Positions 25,313 through 35,254 of a stretch of 64,000 nt of DNA are shown piece by piece. The DNA lies in the NCBI GenBank assembly GCA_022385805.1, contig MU277674.1, positions 621,251 to 685,250 of the forward strand, in the 5' to 3' direction. The notes below the pieces were generated by a model, which was not told the DNA's origin, made no database searches, and saw nothing but the letters and a program-made list of their open reading frames with translations. Each line of letters starts with the position of its first letter. Within the stretch, counting starts at the first letter, position 1. Both the position numbers and the translations under genes were made by a program. This stretch comes from Pilatotrama ljubarskyi (Eukaryota > Basidiomycota > Agaricomycetes > Polyporales > Polyporaceae).

Positions 25313-26486
25313 CGTGCAGTCCCTGGAGACCGCTCTCACCTGCACTCATCGCGTTGCGATCGCTGTCCCAATACGCGACCACCACGCCGAGGACATGCTT
25401 TGCAGACTGCCACGGCGACCTCCTTGCAGCGCATATAGTCGCATTTATGACCCTCTCCGTCCGGTCCTTCCCATAGCAACTGTCACTCGTTACTGCCCTC
25501 GACTCCCTCGCTTGGTGCTCCCGCAATACCGCCGCTTCTTATACCCTCGCATCGACCCAGGTCTTCTCCGATCTCTTCGGCATGCTCTCTCGCGCCGCAC
25601 ACTCGCACAAACCCTCTTTCGTCGTTTTTCTCTCTCCCCACGCATAGGTCGCTTTCCCGCACTGTACGTGTATCACTACTCTCCAGCTGGACCGGACGGA
25701 CATTTCCCTACGGGCCGCGCACAGCGTTGTTTCCATTATCGCACTCTCCTTCTCTCGCACCTCAAGCACGCACGCGCACACCACACACTCTGATCTCTCG
25801 CAGTGAACCTTGTCGCACGCGTACGTCATCCCTTACCCCCTCCCCGCTGCGATACCTCTCCGAGAGCTTATTAGCTGATGTCCCGCGCTCGCGTCATCCC
25901 CTCCTACAGTCGCTCAAAACTTGCTCCCCTCGCACCTATTTATCCTATACCCTCATTCCCGCCGATATCTCTCTCTCGGTTTCTTCTTGATTCTTGGTTC
26001 ACTGCGGTGTTGTGTCTTTCTCTACTGGTCTACACGATGTCTAGTGACGAATATAGCGATGAATCAAGCAAACCTCTCAATTGGTCTCTCCCTGTACACC
26101 GCTTGGATCTTTTGAGCGCAACGTCACGCGCTGCTGAGCTTCTAGATCTGACCTCATTGTCCGAGGATGAGATAGGCACGGTCAGGGTGCCCGATCGGCC
26201 CTCCGTCCTGCAGCTCTCGAGAGCACAATCGCGTTAGCACTTACGATATGCGCAGTGTAGGCCAGAACTTTCCGCTGTGACTGACCGACCTAGGCTTCCT
26301 CGAGCTGCAGCACCCTGCCCCCGCAGCTTCGCGCAAACTTCGCGGTCACAGGCCTTCTACGTGTGCCTGAACATATGGCTGGGCTGGACTGACCTCCGTC
26401 AGCTGTGCCAGCGGGACGACGGAAGAGGTGCGCAAAGTCTATCTAATGGGCCCGCACCGGCCGCGCGGGTGCTTCGGATTCGAGAT

Positions 26487-26488
<2 letters not shown>
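25313..26488. other. Intergenic region with a possible short open frame
   Basis: Convergent gap downstream of phosphatase copy B. From 25313 to 26038 the plus strand is strongly pyrimidine-rich with no gene seen. A 66-codon plus-strand frame (26039-26237, MSSDEYSDESSKPLNWSLPV...) follows a CT-rich leader and could be a first exon. Further open stretches (for example EEVRKVYLMGPHRPRGCFGF) run into the poly-G tract, but I cannot join them into a gene. Treated as unresolved. Confidence 0.35.

Positions 26489-26539
<51 letters not shown>
26489..26539. repeat. 51-nt uninterrupted G homopolymer
   Basis: Fifty-one consecutive G residues on the plus strand, flanked by CGAGATTT on the left and TTGAGAGC on the right. 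No other homopolymer in the window approaches this length. It may be a real mononucleotide tract, able in principle to form G-quadruplexes, or a sequencing/assembly artefact (for example dark-cycle poly-G). The flanks carry no other low complexity. About 340 nt separate it from the stop of the next gene. Confidence 0.95.
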
Positions 26540-26541
<2 letters not shown>

Positions 26542-26875
26542 GAGAGCTTCATGGCATGCCGGGACGTGATCGCGGCGCGCTGCCAGCATGCTCACGAATT
26601 CGTGGAACGCACGGACGTTCGACTGGGGCGAGATATTCTTGTCGTTTGGAATCGTTACGGCGCATTACTTATTCACGGGGGCGACCGCCCTCCGTCCCTC
26701 CCCTGCTTCCCCTTCTCCACTAGCAAGTACTACGCTTTCCCCTGCTTTACAGCAGCCCAGCACGCACCCCAGCACCCGAGATCCCTCGACGGTCGCCCTC
26801 CTGTCGCAATTCTACATACATAGATAGTCTGATTCGCCAACCCAGCGCCAGCATGAAGGGAGGTGGTCCGACGAC
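26540..26875. other. Intergenic region right of the poly-G tract
   Basis: Runs from the poly-G tract to the stop of the minus-strand coiled-coil gene. A plus-strand open frame here (SFMACRDVIAARCQHAHEF) has no recognised relation. Probably includes the 3' UTR of the coiled-coil gene. Confidence 0.4.
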
Positions 26876-29800
26876 CTAACGGCTCTCCCCCGTGCCTGTT
26901 TCTTTCGTATCCTCGTCCTCCCACGGACTGAACTTCGGCTTGCGCACGCGCGGCAGCGACTGCAACCACGCGAGCCCCGGCGGGAGGAGCGTCCGCCCGC
27001 CGCCGAGCTCCATCGCGCCGTTCTTGCCCGCTCCGATGCCCGCACCAGCGCCGAGCCCGAAGCTCGAGGACACGCTGGCAGCTTGGGCATGCGTGTGTGC
27101 GGGCGAGGGCGGCATGGAGGTGATGGACGACACCTCGCTGAGCGTCGGAAGGCGCTCAAGGCTCGTGTTTGCCGACCCTCCGAAGGCGCGCTGCAGCGCC
27201 TCGCGCTCCGCGGGAGAGGGTGCGAACGCGCGCATAGAGATGGACGAGAAGACGTTGTCGGTGTCGGCAGGACCATGATGCGCGAGCGAGGGCGGGATGC
27301 TGAGCGACGACGCGGTCGAGAGGCTGCTGCTCGGTGCGTGCGAGGAGAGCGACGAAAGGCTGCCGTTGCTGGCGTAAGGCGCGCCGGATGCGAAGCCGTC
27401 GAATGGCGAGGCGTGCGAGTGCGAATGCGCGTGGCTCTGGCTGGGACCGAAGAGCGACGGGAACGACTTCTTGGTGAGTGAGAACGCCTTGGCCTCCGGG
27501 TTGAGCCCCTTGCGCTCCTTCGCAGAGTCCTGCTGGGAGAACCACCGCCTGTGCGCAGATGCAGGCCTGTCCTGGGCCACCTCACGCTCCTGCTGGCCCA
27601 CGGCACTCGCGAAGCCGACAGGGGGCAGAGGTGGGTCCGAGATCGTGCGCGAGGGGTTCGTGAGCGAGGCGCGCTGCTGGTCCATGAAGTCCAACGTGAG
27701 GCGGCGGCGCACAGGGGGTGGGCGCACTTCGAACGGATCCTCCTTGTCGACGCCTTCGAACGCAGGGCACGTAAGCGACAACGGGGACGTCGTATAACCT
27801 CCGACCTTGCCAGACTGTGGGCTCTCGACGGGTGGCGGTGGCGGGAACCGTGCGTTCTTGCGCCAGTCGCGGTCCAGCACGGTGTCATCCTCGGACTGGA
27901 ACGAGCGCGAGAGCAGGTTGTCGGCGCTGCTCGCGCTGTCGAGCGAGCTGATCAGGCTGGTGGGGATGAGCGAACTGCTCACCGGCGAGATGCCTGTGGC
28001 AGGACTAGAAGCATCCGTGGTGGCGGCGCTTTGCTCGACAACATCGTCGGTATCGCTGAAAGGCGAGAAGCGGGTCGACGTCGACTGCGTAGAAAGCGTG
28101 CTGCAAAGGTCGCCGCCGAACAACGGGAAGCCAGGCGGGCGCACCAGAACCTGGCCGTTCGAATCGGGATCAGGAACAACGCGGTGAGCAGGCTCGCGCA
28201 GGTTGGATATGCCACTGAGAGACAGCCGGGCAGGGCGCGGCGAAGCGGAGGGTTCGCGGTGATCGCTGTTACTTGAGCCCGAAGAGGAGGACCCTTCACT
28301 CTTGGGAGGCTGGAAAGGCCGCGGGAAGCCTTCCTGACGGTCGTCGATGGCGAAATCAGAAGTGCGGTGAGCGAGCGACTCCTGCGTTAGCGTCTGCGCC
28401 TGGCTCCGGTCCTGGCTTTGGGAGTGCGCAGAATATGACGGGACGGCGGACCAGGAGGGGAGCAAAATGTCTTCCCCGTTGACGGCCGGCACGACATGCA
28501 GCGGATAAAAGGAGCGGTCTTGCTTCTTGATCTCCGCCTGCTCCTTCGCCTTGCGTAGCCGCTCCTCCTCCTGCGCGATGCGCTCTTCCAGGTCCTTCGC
28601 ACGCATGTTGAGTGCGGCAACGACCTCCTCGGCGACCTTGATCTCCTTCCGCTTCCTCTCGAGCTCCTCCCGCGTCTCTTTCTCCTTCACGTCTCCCTCT
28701 TCCTTGCACTGCACGATCACCTCCTCGTCCACCCGCATGCGCGTCCGCAGTGCACCAATCTCCGCCCCCAGCTTCTCGATGCGCGCGGCGGCACTATCAC
28801 GCGCGCTTTCAGCCGCACGGAGGCGCTTCTCCGCATCGCGCTTGCTGCTCTCTGCGGTGCGCTTCGAGTCCTCAAGCGTCTTCGTGCGCGTCTTGAGCAT
28901 GGCGCGCGCCGCGTCCTCCTCGCGCTTGCGCTTGCGCTGCTCGTCGAGCTCGTTCTGGATACTCGCGTGCGTCTCTGACGCGCTCGCGCGGAAATCGGCG
29001 AGTTGGGTGCGCAGCTCGTGCACTGCAGTCTTGGACTGCGAGATCTGGCGCAGCACCTCCGCGATCACGGGAGACGAATCAAAGAGCGACGTTGACGAGG
29101 GTGAATAGGGGAGCATCGCAGGCGCCCCGGGTGGTCGCGTCGTTTCAGGTGTTGTCGCGGGAGCGGAGCCCTGTGCAGTGGACGACGCGTGACGCTGCGC
29201 TTGTGCGCCATTACCTCTGGGTGGTGTCGCGGTGGTGGCGATACGAGGCGCGTGCAGTGGTAGGGAGGCCGACTTGGGCAGAGGCGGAGGCGTGCTGCTG
29301 CGAGGTGCGGCAGTAGTGGACTTCGTTGTAGACCGCTCGGTTCCTCTAAGCTTTGCTGATACATCGGAGGGTAGGCGCGATTGTGTAGGGAATGGCAGAC
29401 CTGGCGCGAGAGCTCGTTTCAGATTCAGGCTAACTCGGTGGCATGACTCACCGTCATATCCTTCGAGGACGTCTAGCGCCTTCACGTCCAATATACCTGA
29501 GCCCCCCCTCTCTGTATCCTTCGTGGTTGCGAGCACGTCGTGCCACCAATTCTGGATGATGCCTCCCCGCCACCAGCGTCCGAACGCACCGATAAACCAT
29601 GCATCTGAGACGGACGAGGCGAGGTTCTCCATCGCGTGGCCATTACCCCCGCGAGCATGGGGGCGGCCCGTAGGATAGACTGCGGCTATCGTTAGGATGC
29701 CAAAGGAGTAAAAGACGTGCTTCGGAGTGCGAAGGGAGACGGAAGCACGGCTGACGAAATGGAAGGGCGACGTGGGGTCGAAATTGCTTCCTGATTTCCG

Positions 29801-30234
29801 TGTACTGGGAGGCGTTCTGCGCGAGAGAGTGAAGTGCACGCCGGAATCGTCAGAAGCCATGCCTTCTTCCTGACCGCCATCGTCCAGCCGACTGAGGTGC
29901 TGCTTGAACGACTGTTCGGTGAGATATGTGCGGAAAGAGGTCTCGGACGGATTTGTGAGATACGCTGATCGTGTGGCGAGTGCGTTTGGCAGCAAGAGAC
30001 GGGAAGTGTGTGCGACATAGGATGGTCCGAGGGGGGTTGTAGCAGGCCCGCATACATATGATAAGAAACGGCACGAGCATACTGAGGACGCGAATACGCA
30101 CCCAAGACCAAAACAATTATGACAAAAACGACTGCGAAGAAGACCGACCGGAGATCAACCTGAGAGATGACATGGCGCAGAGAGAGCGACGGGTGGCCAG
30201 AGAGGAGAACGGCCCCCAGACCGCCAAGAGCCAT
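26876..30234 (-). CDS. Orphan membrane-anchored coiled-coil protein
   Basis: CDS = complement(26876..29400, 29452..29964, 30102..30234), 1056 aa as spliced. I recognise no family. Exon 1 gives MALGGLGAVLLSGHPSLSLR and a hydrophobic segment FFAVVFVIIVLVLG, likely a single membrane anchor. An intron of 137 nt joins it to AYLTNPSETSFRTYLTEQSF. A block VFYSFGILTIAAVYPTG may be a second span, followed by AWFIGAFGRWWRGGIIQNWW. Residues about 330-520 form a long charged coiled coil (ELDEQRKRKREEDAARAML and onward), and the rest is Ser/Pro-rich and probably disordered. A 51-nt intron (29401-29451) is a multiple of three without an in-frame stop, so retained and spliced forms both stay open. The frame between 30235 and 30723 is also open and would extend the N terminus, but the sequence there is low-complexity. 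Confidence 0.8.
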
Positions 30235-31924
30235 GATGGGGATGAGGAGGAGAGGATGAGCCCCCTCAGCTGGGCTTTGCGACGGCCTAGTGGCGGTGCG
30301 GCGTTGCGTCGGTGGTTGCGGGTGATGGGTGAGTTTGGAGGACACTGTTGCTGGGGGACAGCCTGGGCGAGTCCCCGGGGCGAATATCGAGCTGGATGTT
30401 GTACAAGATGGCGAGAGATGTGCGTCCGACGCGGACGACGGCGAGGAAGAGGAAGAGGACGAGCAGAAAATGCGCTCGCCGTAAATGCCCAAATCGGCCA
30501 TACAGGCGCCTAACAGCAGATCAGATGACTTCGGTGTCCTCGCCCGTCCTTCCGGCTTTCTCCTCCGTCTGATTCCTTTCCCGGCCTCTCCTCTTCCGCC
30601 AAATCTCATCTCCATCCCCATCGTTCTTGCGAGGGCCCGACTCCGACGAACGCCGCCTCGGACGAGCTCGTCGACACCCACGGCGTCGTCGAGGATATCT
30701 GCAGACACGCGGAACGTGTTCATCGTCGTTACGTATTCCGCCGGTCAATTGAGATCCTCCAGCAGCAGCACGCGCTCATCCGCCTCATCGCATACGAGAG
30801 GCCACGCTGCACTCCAATCTTCGTTCCGCTCACCTGAGGACATCTTCGCGCCGTCTGCGCTCATCCACCACAGCTTCGCGATACCGTCGCTGTTCCCGTG
30901 TCCAGATAGAGTGTGAGCATGCCTTACTCGTCTCCACTTCCACCCGCCCTAACCCAGTCAGACCGCTCTCTAGACAGATCCGTAGCACGTTCTCTGCATC
31001 TCATCTACATCATCTGCATCTCCTCGTCACGCTCGAGAGCCGGAGATTTGCGCAAGGCTTCCTACCTAATCCTCTCGACTGTAGTGCGGATGATGCAATC
31101 TCGCCTGCGGTGCGCTCATCTCTGCCATCTCTTGATCTCCTCATGCATGTCGTTGGCTTGCTGCATCTTGTGCCGCATCGCGAATGTATCGCAGACTATG
31201 GCCCGAGGCACCCCCGGCTGGTGCTCAGTGTAAACTCACACGCACATCTTGTCTCAATTACCTACTCTGGAGTAATCTCGCATGCGATCGACCCACAACT
31301 TGCCTGCGGCTCCCCGCGCCATCTTGCCCGACCGTACAAAGCACGCACTACGCTCAGAAGCCACGCTGGGTTCGCACATCTGATGACGCACCCCATCAGA
31401 AGATATACACCGGCCTCAATGCAGCACGAAGCCTCCCGCAATGATTATCGGTCCACTGGACGCTTCTACTCACTGAATTGCACGTGAAGCTCGCTTGAAA
31501 GTCGAGCCCTAGCTTGAGGCCTTGGGTAAGACCGCACCTAGTGCACAACGATTTCGCATGTGGGGTACACACCACACCCGCAGTAAATCTGCGATGCTTT
31601 CTTGACATGTGTTGGGGAGCATCGCTTTTGTCCAGCCTCACATATCCGACTACTTTGCGACACCGTGCCCAGCTCATCTCAGCATCCTCCGATCGGCCTT
31701 CGAGCTGCCGGCTCACACCTATGCATCGTAAATGTTTCTGCATTACTCGTGAGTGAGGGGGGTGGATGGGGGGTAATGCTAATAACGTGCAGGTTGTACA
31801 GTGCATTAGGTCTATGATATCAGCAAGGTATGTGCAGGAGTTCGAGAGCAGCGGTTGTGGCACGCCTGCGACCAAATGCAAGAAGCAAGCGGTAGAGAGC
31901 GGGGAGGATAGACTGGAAGAGATG
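30235..31924. other. Intergenic region
   Basis: About 1.7 kb between the start of the coiled-coil gene and the stop of PAM16 (both minus). On the plus strand around 30530-30850 a stop-free frame contains ELVDTHGVVEDICRHAERV and RRSIEILQQQHALIRLIAYE, which looks protein-like, but it has no ATG and I cannot build a gene. The remainder (31.0-31.9 kb) has only short overlapping frames and nothing that I recognise. Confidence 0.4.
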
Positions 31925-32595
31925 CTATGACGATGGCGGAGGGGGAGTATTCGTCGACTGTGAGTCCGAGGGAGGCGGCGTGCTTTCCTCTGCCAGGTCC
32001 GCCTTGAGCTCCGCATCCAGGCGCTCCTTCGCGCGGACAACTTTTGACTGGAGGTAGTGCGAGTGCGTTGGGGGAGGTGTCTTCCCAGAGGTGACCTTTG
32101 GCGGCTTTTCTGGTGGCGAATTCGCCTTGAACAGGTGCTCGTAATTCTGTAAGCGCAAGCGCAAACGTCAGACACAGGGCGTGAGGATAGGCAACGAGTG
32201 GGGACGCACCTGGACGATCTTCTCAATGGGATCGTCTTTCTTCACGTTCAGGATCAGCCGCGCTTCGTCCGCCGTCATCCGGTGCTCCCTCGTTAACCGG
32301 TCGGACAGCGAGCCAGAGGTAGCATTCCCGACACCCGCAACGTCAGTCCCGCCAGCCCCAGGTGGCCGATACTTCGCATCTACAAATTTCCTTCCTGTCG
32401 GTACCCACCCTGACGAGCACGAACGCATAGTGGGACGTACTCTGAATGGCCTGTCTCCCAGCAGCAGCGAACGCCTTCCCGAGGATCCTTGCGCCAGCGA
32501 TCGCAATCTGCACGATTACTTTTGGCGAGCTCTGCCGAGTGCAACCTGCTTCAGCACCTTCTCCTCCTAGAAAACCCAAGAGCGCGACTCACCAT
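31925..32595 (-). CDS. PAM16: PAM16/TIM16, J-like subunit of the mitochondrial presequence translocase motor
   Basis: Pam16 is the J-like partner that recruits and restrains Pam18 at the TIM23 import motor on the matrix side of the inner membrane. CDS = complement(31925..32146, 32210..32379, 32441..32531, 32593..32595), 161 aa. Exon 1 contributes only the ATG, which is followed directly by GTGAGT; exon 2 continues SSPKVIVQIAIAGARILGKA, the hydrophobic N-terminal region. The J-like domain follows: LTREHRMTADEARLILNVKK, with degenerate DDP at the HPD position (as expected for Pam16), then KIVQ-NYEHLFKANSPPE. The C-terminal tail is charged and proline-rich, ending TNTPPPPSS. It is divergent from RPA43 across 274 nt. 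Confidence 0.94.
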
Positions 32596-32869
32596 GTTCT
32601 AAGAGACCCAGCCCGAGGCGTTGGTGACAGTACCAGAGAACTGTGAGAGGTGTGCCGTCCACCTCCGGCAGCTGAGTGTACGCCGCAGACAAAGAGGCGC
32701 CCGCACTCGATCGTGCCAAGCGCCCGTGAGGACTACACCAAAATTTCTACCGCCAACACCTCTGGCGGCCGCTGCTTCCGTTCTCGACCCTCTGCCGCCG
32801 TCTCTCTACTGCTAGGGTCTCATATACTTATCGGGTAATCTCTTGGTAGTCTCAACAAGCTCGCTCGTC
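32596..32869. promoter_or_regulatory. Bidirectional promoter PAM16 / RPA43
   Basis: Only 274 nt separate the start codons of two divergently transcribed housekeeping genes, so the promoters must be shared or overlap. No specific binding site was recognised. Confidence 0.6.
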
Positions 32870-34189
32870 ATGTCCCAGGCCGTAGAGGAGCATAGGAGTA
32901 AAAAGCGCAAGCACGCGGCCGCGGCAGATGCAGGAGCCACCACGGCCGAGCCGTCCACGAAACGGTCCAAGAAGGACAAGGACGCAAAGCGGCTCGCGAA
33001 GGAGAAGGTCAAGGTAGACAACAAGGGCAAGTCGCGCGCGACCGACGATGCATTCCGCGTCGTCCGCGCCTCGCTCACCGTCACCGTCCCGCCCGTGTTC
33101 GCGACGGACCTGCGCGGAGGCGTAGAGGAGATGCTGGACTCGATGCTCATGAGGTATGCACGTCCGTTCTTACATTGGCTATACGCAGTGAAGTGAATGG
33201 GAAGTATGCGTCGCGTTTGCACATCTGCGTAATGTGTGTGCAGGTACATCCCCGCGCTGCAGGGCGTCGTTCTCGCGCACGACCGTCTGGCCTTCCTGGA
33301 CAAGGTCGCTACCATCAAAGCGGATTGTCCCTTTGCGGTATGTAAAGTCGCGTTTGACGCGACAGTCTGGAGTCCGCAAGTAGGCATGAAGCTAGGTGAG
33401 CGAGAGTATCAGTCCCGCTCAAGCCAGGCTCTAACGTAGGTCTTCTGCTCAGCGGGCAAGATCAACTTATGCTCCCCCGACCACATCTCTCTCCTCGTGC
33501 ACCGCACATTCAACGTTTCGATACCCCGACATCACATCACGACCGACCTGTATGAGTTCGAGTACGGGCCGGCGGAGAACGATCCCGAGTTCGGCGCGCA
33601 TGAGGCCGAAGGAAACCCTGCGCCCGAAAATGCTGACGGCCAGGTCGACGGAGGCGGGCGCTGGGTGCACAAAGTGACGGGCACGAAGCTGGGCGACGAG
33701 GAGGGATACTTGGAGTTCACGGTCATTGGGTACGTAGCACTCACACCGCGGCATCGTGCACTCTCGAACTCTTCGCTTACCCTGTGCTACAGCTTGACGA
33801 TCGCCAACCAAATGCTGTCATTAGTCGGTTCCATACAGCCACAGCCCTTCTCTTCCGAGCATGTACCCAAAGCCGCCGTCACGACAGCCACTTCCAGCTC
33901 GAAAGCGGCCGGGGGCGCGTCCCGCCCAGAGACTGTCATGCTCAGCGAGAAAGAAGTCGATGCAATGATCGAGGAGGGTGATGATAGCGAGGAGGAGGAC
34001 GCGTTCCAAAGATTGGGTCGCATGGGCGACGAGGCGGAGGCGGCAGAGCGGCGCGCACGGGAGGCAGCGGAGAAGGCAGAGCGCAAGGAGAAGAAGCGGA
34101 AGCGGCGCGAGAGCAAAGCGCAGGACGGTGTGGGGGACGGTGACGATGCGTCGGGGGACAAGAAAAGCAAGAAAAAGAAGAAGAGTTAG
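32870..34189 (+). CDS. RPA43: RNA polymerase I subunit A43
   Basis: A43 forms the stalk of RNA polymerase I with A14 and contacts the initiation factor Rrn3. CDS = join(32870..33153, 33244..33395, 33453..33729, 33793..34189), 369 aa. The basic N terminus (SKKRKHAAAADAG, KRSKKDKDAKRLAKEK) precedes the Rpb7-like tip domain (RVVRASLTVTVPPVFATDL, RYIPALQGVVLAHD). The OB domain follows with GKINLCSPDHISLLVHRTFN, SIPRHHI, and a long acidic insert before RWVHKVTGTKLGDEEGYLEF. The C terminus is acidic and then strongly lysine-rich (KSKKKKKS at the end), consistent with a nucleolar protein. All introns have standard borders and restore frame. An in-frame TTG codon upstream is not needed. Confidence 0.92.
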
Positions 34190-34307
34190 CTGTGGTCGTC
34201 GTTCGTGTTGTCTTCGCTGTCTTTCGATATCTTGGGCTCGTAGTACTGTCTGTCTCCAGTCTGATTACTGCCGCGGAAATATAGGTCATTAAGCGAAGTT
34301 AAGCATC

Positions 34308-34390
34308 GCCCGCCTAGCTCAATCGGATAGAGCGTCAGACTCTTAATGCGGGTGATCTGAAGGCTGCGAGTTCGACCCTCGCGGTGGGCT
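34308..34390 (+). tRNA. tRNA-Lys(CUU), copy 1, with a 9-nt intron
   Basis: The acceptor stem GCCCGCC pairs with GGTGGGC with one G-T pair. The A box TAGCTCAATCGG and B box GTTCGACCC are intact. The anticodon stem TCAGA/TCTGA closes a loop CTCTTAA with anticodon CTT once the intron after position 37 (ATGCGGGTG) is removed. Discriminator T, as in yeast tRNA-Lys(CUU). A run TTTT about 7 nt downstream can terminate pol III. A second copy lies 344 nt downstream. Confidence 0.95.
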
Positions 34391-34733
34391 AGTCGTTTTG
34401 CTCCTTTATACTCGTGGTGCGTACGTGGGTATTCTGCGCATCCTGCAGAACTTCAACTTTTACCAGTCGCACACGTTCGATGCATCCCTAATGAGCCAGC
34501 CGATGAGTCTGCGTGTGCTGAAAGAGAAGTTGGGGTGCTCACGCGCGGTGGTCCCCGTCCAGAAATTAGAATGGAGTCTGAGAGCGGGTGAAGCCTCGAT
34601 CGACCATTCATAGCGGTCAATAAACAGATTACTACGGCAGTACAGATACGGAGGGTGATCCATCGGCCTGAGAGGAACAGCAAGCAGGCCGTCTTTCACG
34701 CAAGTGACGCACTCGCCAGAGCGGTCGGACATC
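34391..34733. other. Spacer between the two tRNA-Lys genes
   Basis: 343 nt with no supportable gene. Only the tRNA itself is duplicated; the flanks of the two copies differ apart from a four-base CATC at the left edge of each. Confidence 0.5.
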
Positions 34734-34815
34734 GCCCGCCTAGCTCAATCGGATAGAGCGTCAGACTCTTACGCGGGTGATCTGAAGGCTGCGAGTTCGA
34801 CCCTCGCGGTGGGCT
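34734..34815 (+). tRNA. tRNA-Lys(CUU), copy 2, with an 8-nt intron
   Basis: Identical to copy 1 outside the intron, which here is CGCGGGTG (8 nt instead of 9). Stems, A and B boxes and anticodon are intact, so it is probably functional. Its T-tract terminator at 34824-34829 touches the left end of the YR retrotransposon. Confidence 0.95.
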
Positions 34816-34823
34816 ACAGTCGC

Positions 34824-34829
34824 TTTTTT
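34824..34829 (+). terminator. RNA polymerase III T-tract of tRNA-Lys copy 2
   Basis: Six T residues nine nucleotides past the tRNA end, a standard pol III terminator. The repeat A1 of the mobile element begins at its last base (the exact border is ambiguous by one base). Confidence 0.8.
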
Positions 34830-35215
34830 CGGGTTTAAACTCTGTTTACACGAGTCTAATCGACGAGCGCTTGACGCGAACCAGGCGCGTCGTAGTTTAC
34901 CGCCCGACCGCGTCGTACTCCATTCCTAGACCCCGCCGCGTCGGGATGAGTCCCGCGGACGCCATAGTAATGCAGTGTGCGTGTCATCTGCGAGTTGCTG
35001 ACGATCGTCAGCTGATGTTGGCTCGCAGGTGTCGGATCCACGGACACGGCAAATTACTCTTAAGGGGGCGAGCGCGAGTACGGGTGAGACGCTATCGCCC
35101 TCGCTCGCGCCCCGCAGGTAAGCCCCTCGCGCACCGCGTGCCCTTGTCAATGTTGTCGCTCATCGCCCTCGCTCGCGCCTCGCAGGTACAGCAAGCCTGA
35201 GCGATCTCGTTCACC
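34829..35215 (+). repeat. Split direct repeat A1
   Basis: 387 nt beginning TCGGGTTTAAACTCTG; the match to A2 at 39618-40004 ends abruptly at the shared CACC. It contains two 27-nt subrepeats, 35094-35120 and 35162-35188, differing at one base, each ending GCAGGTA. Open frames within it on both strands are repeated unchanged in A2 and have no recognised product. It ends 39 nt before the gag-like start, so it probably supplies the promoter and leader of the element. Confidence 0.92.
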
Positions 35216-35254
35216 AACCGTCGCAAGCTCCCATCTCTCGGTCAATTCTTCTAC

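Noticed and set aside
34871..35200. Open frames inside repeat A1 (and identically in A2 at 39660-39989) as possible genes
   Set aside because: They are present on both strands of a non-coding repeat, have no recognisable domain, and are open only because the repeat is GC-rich.
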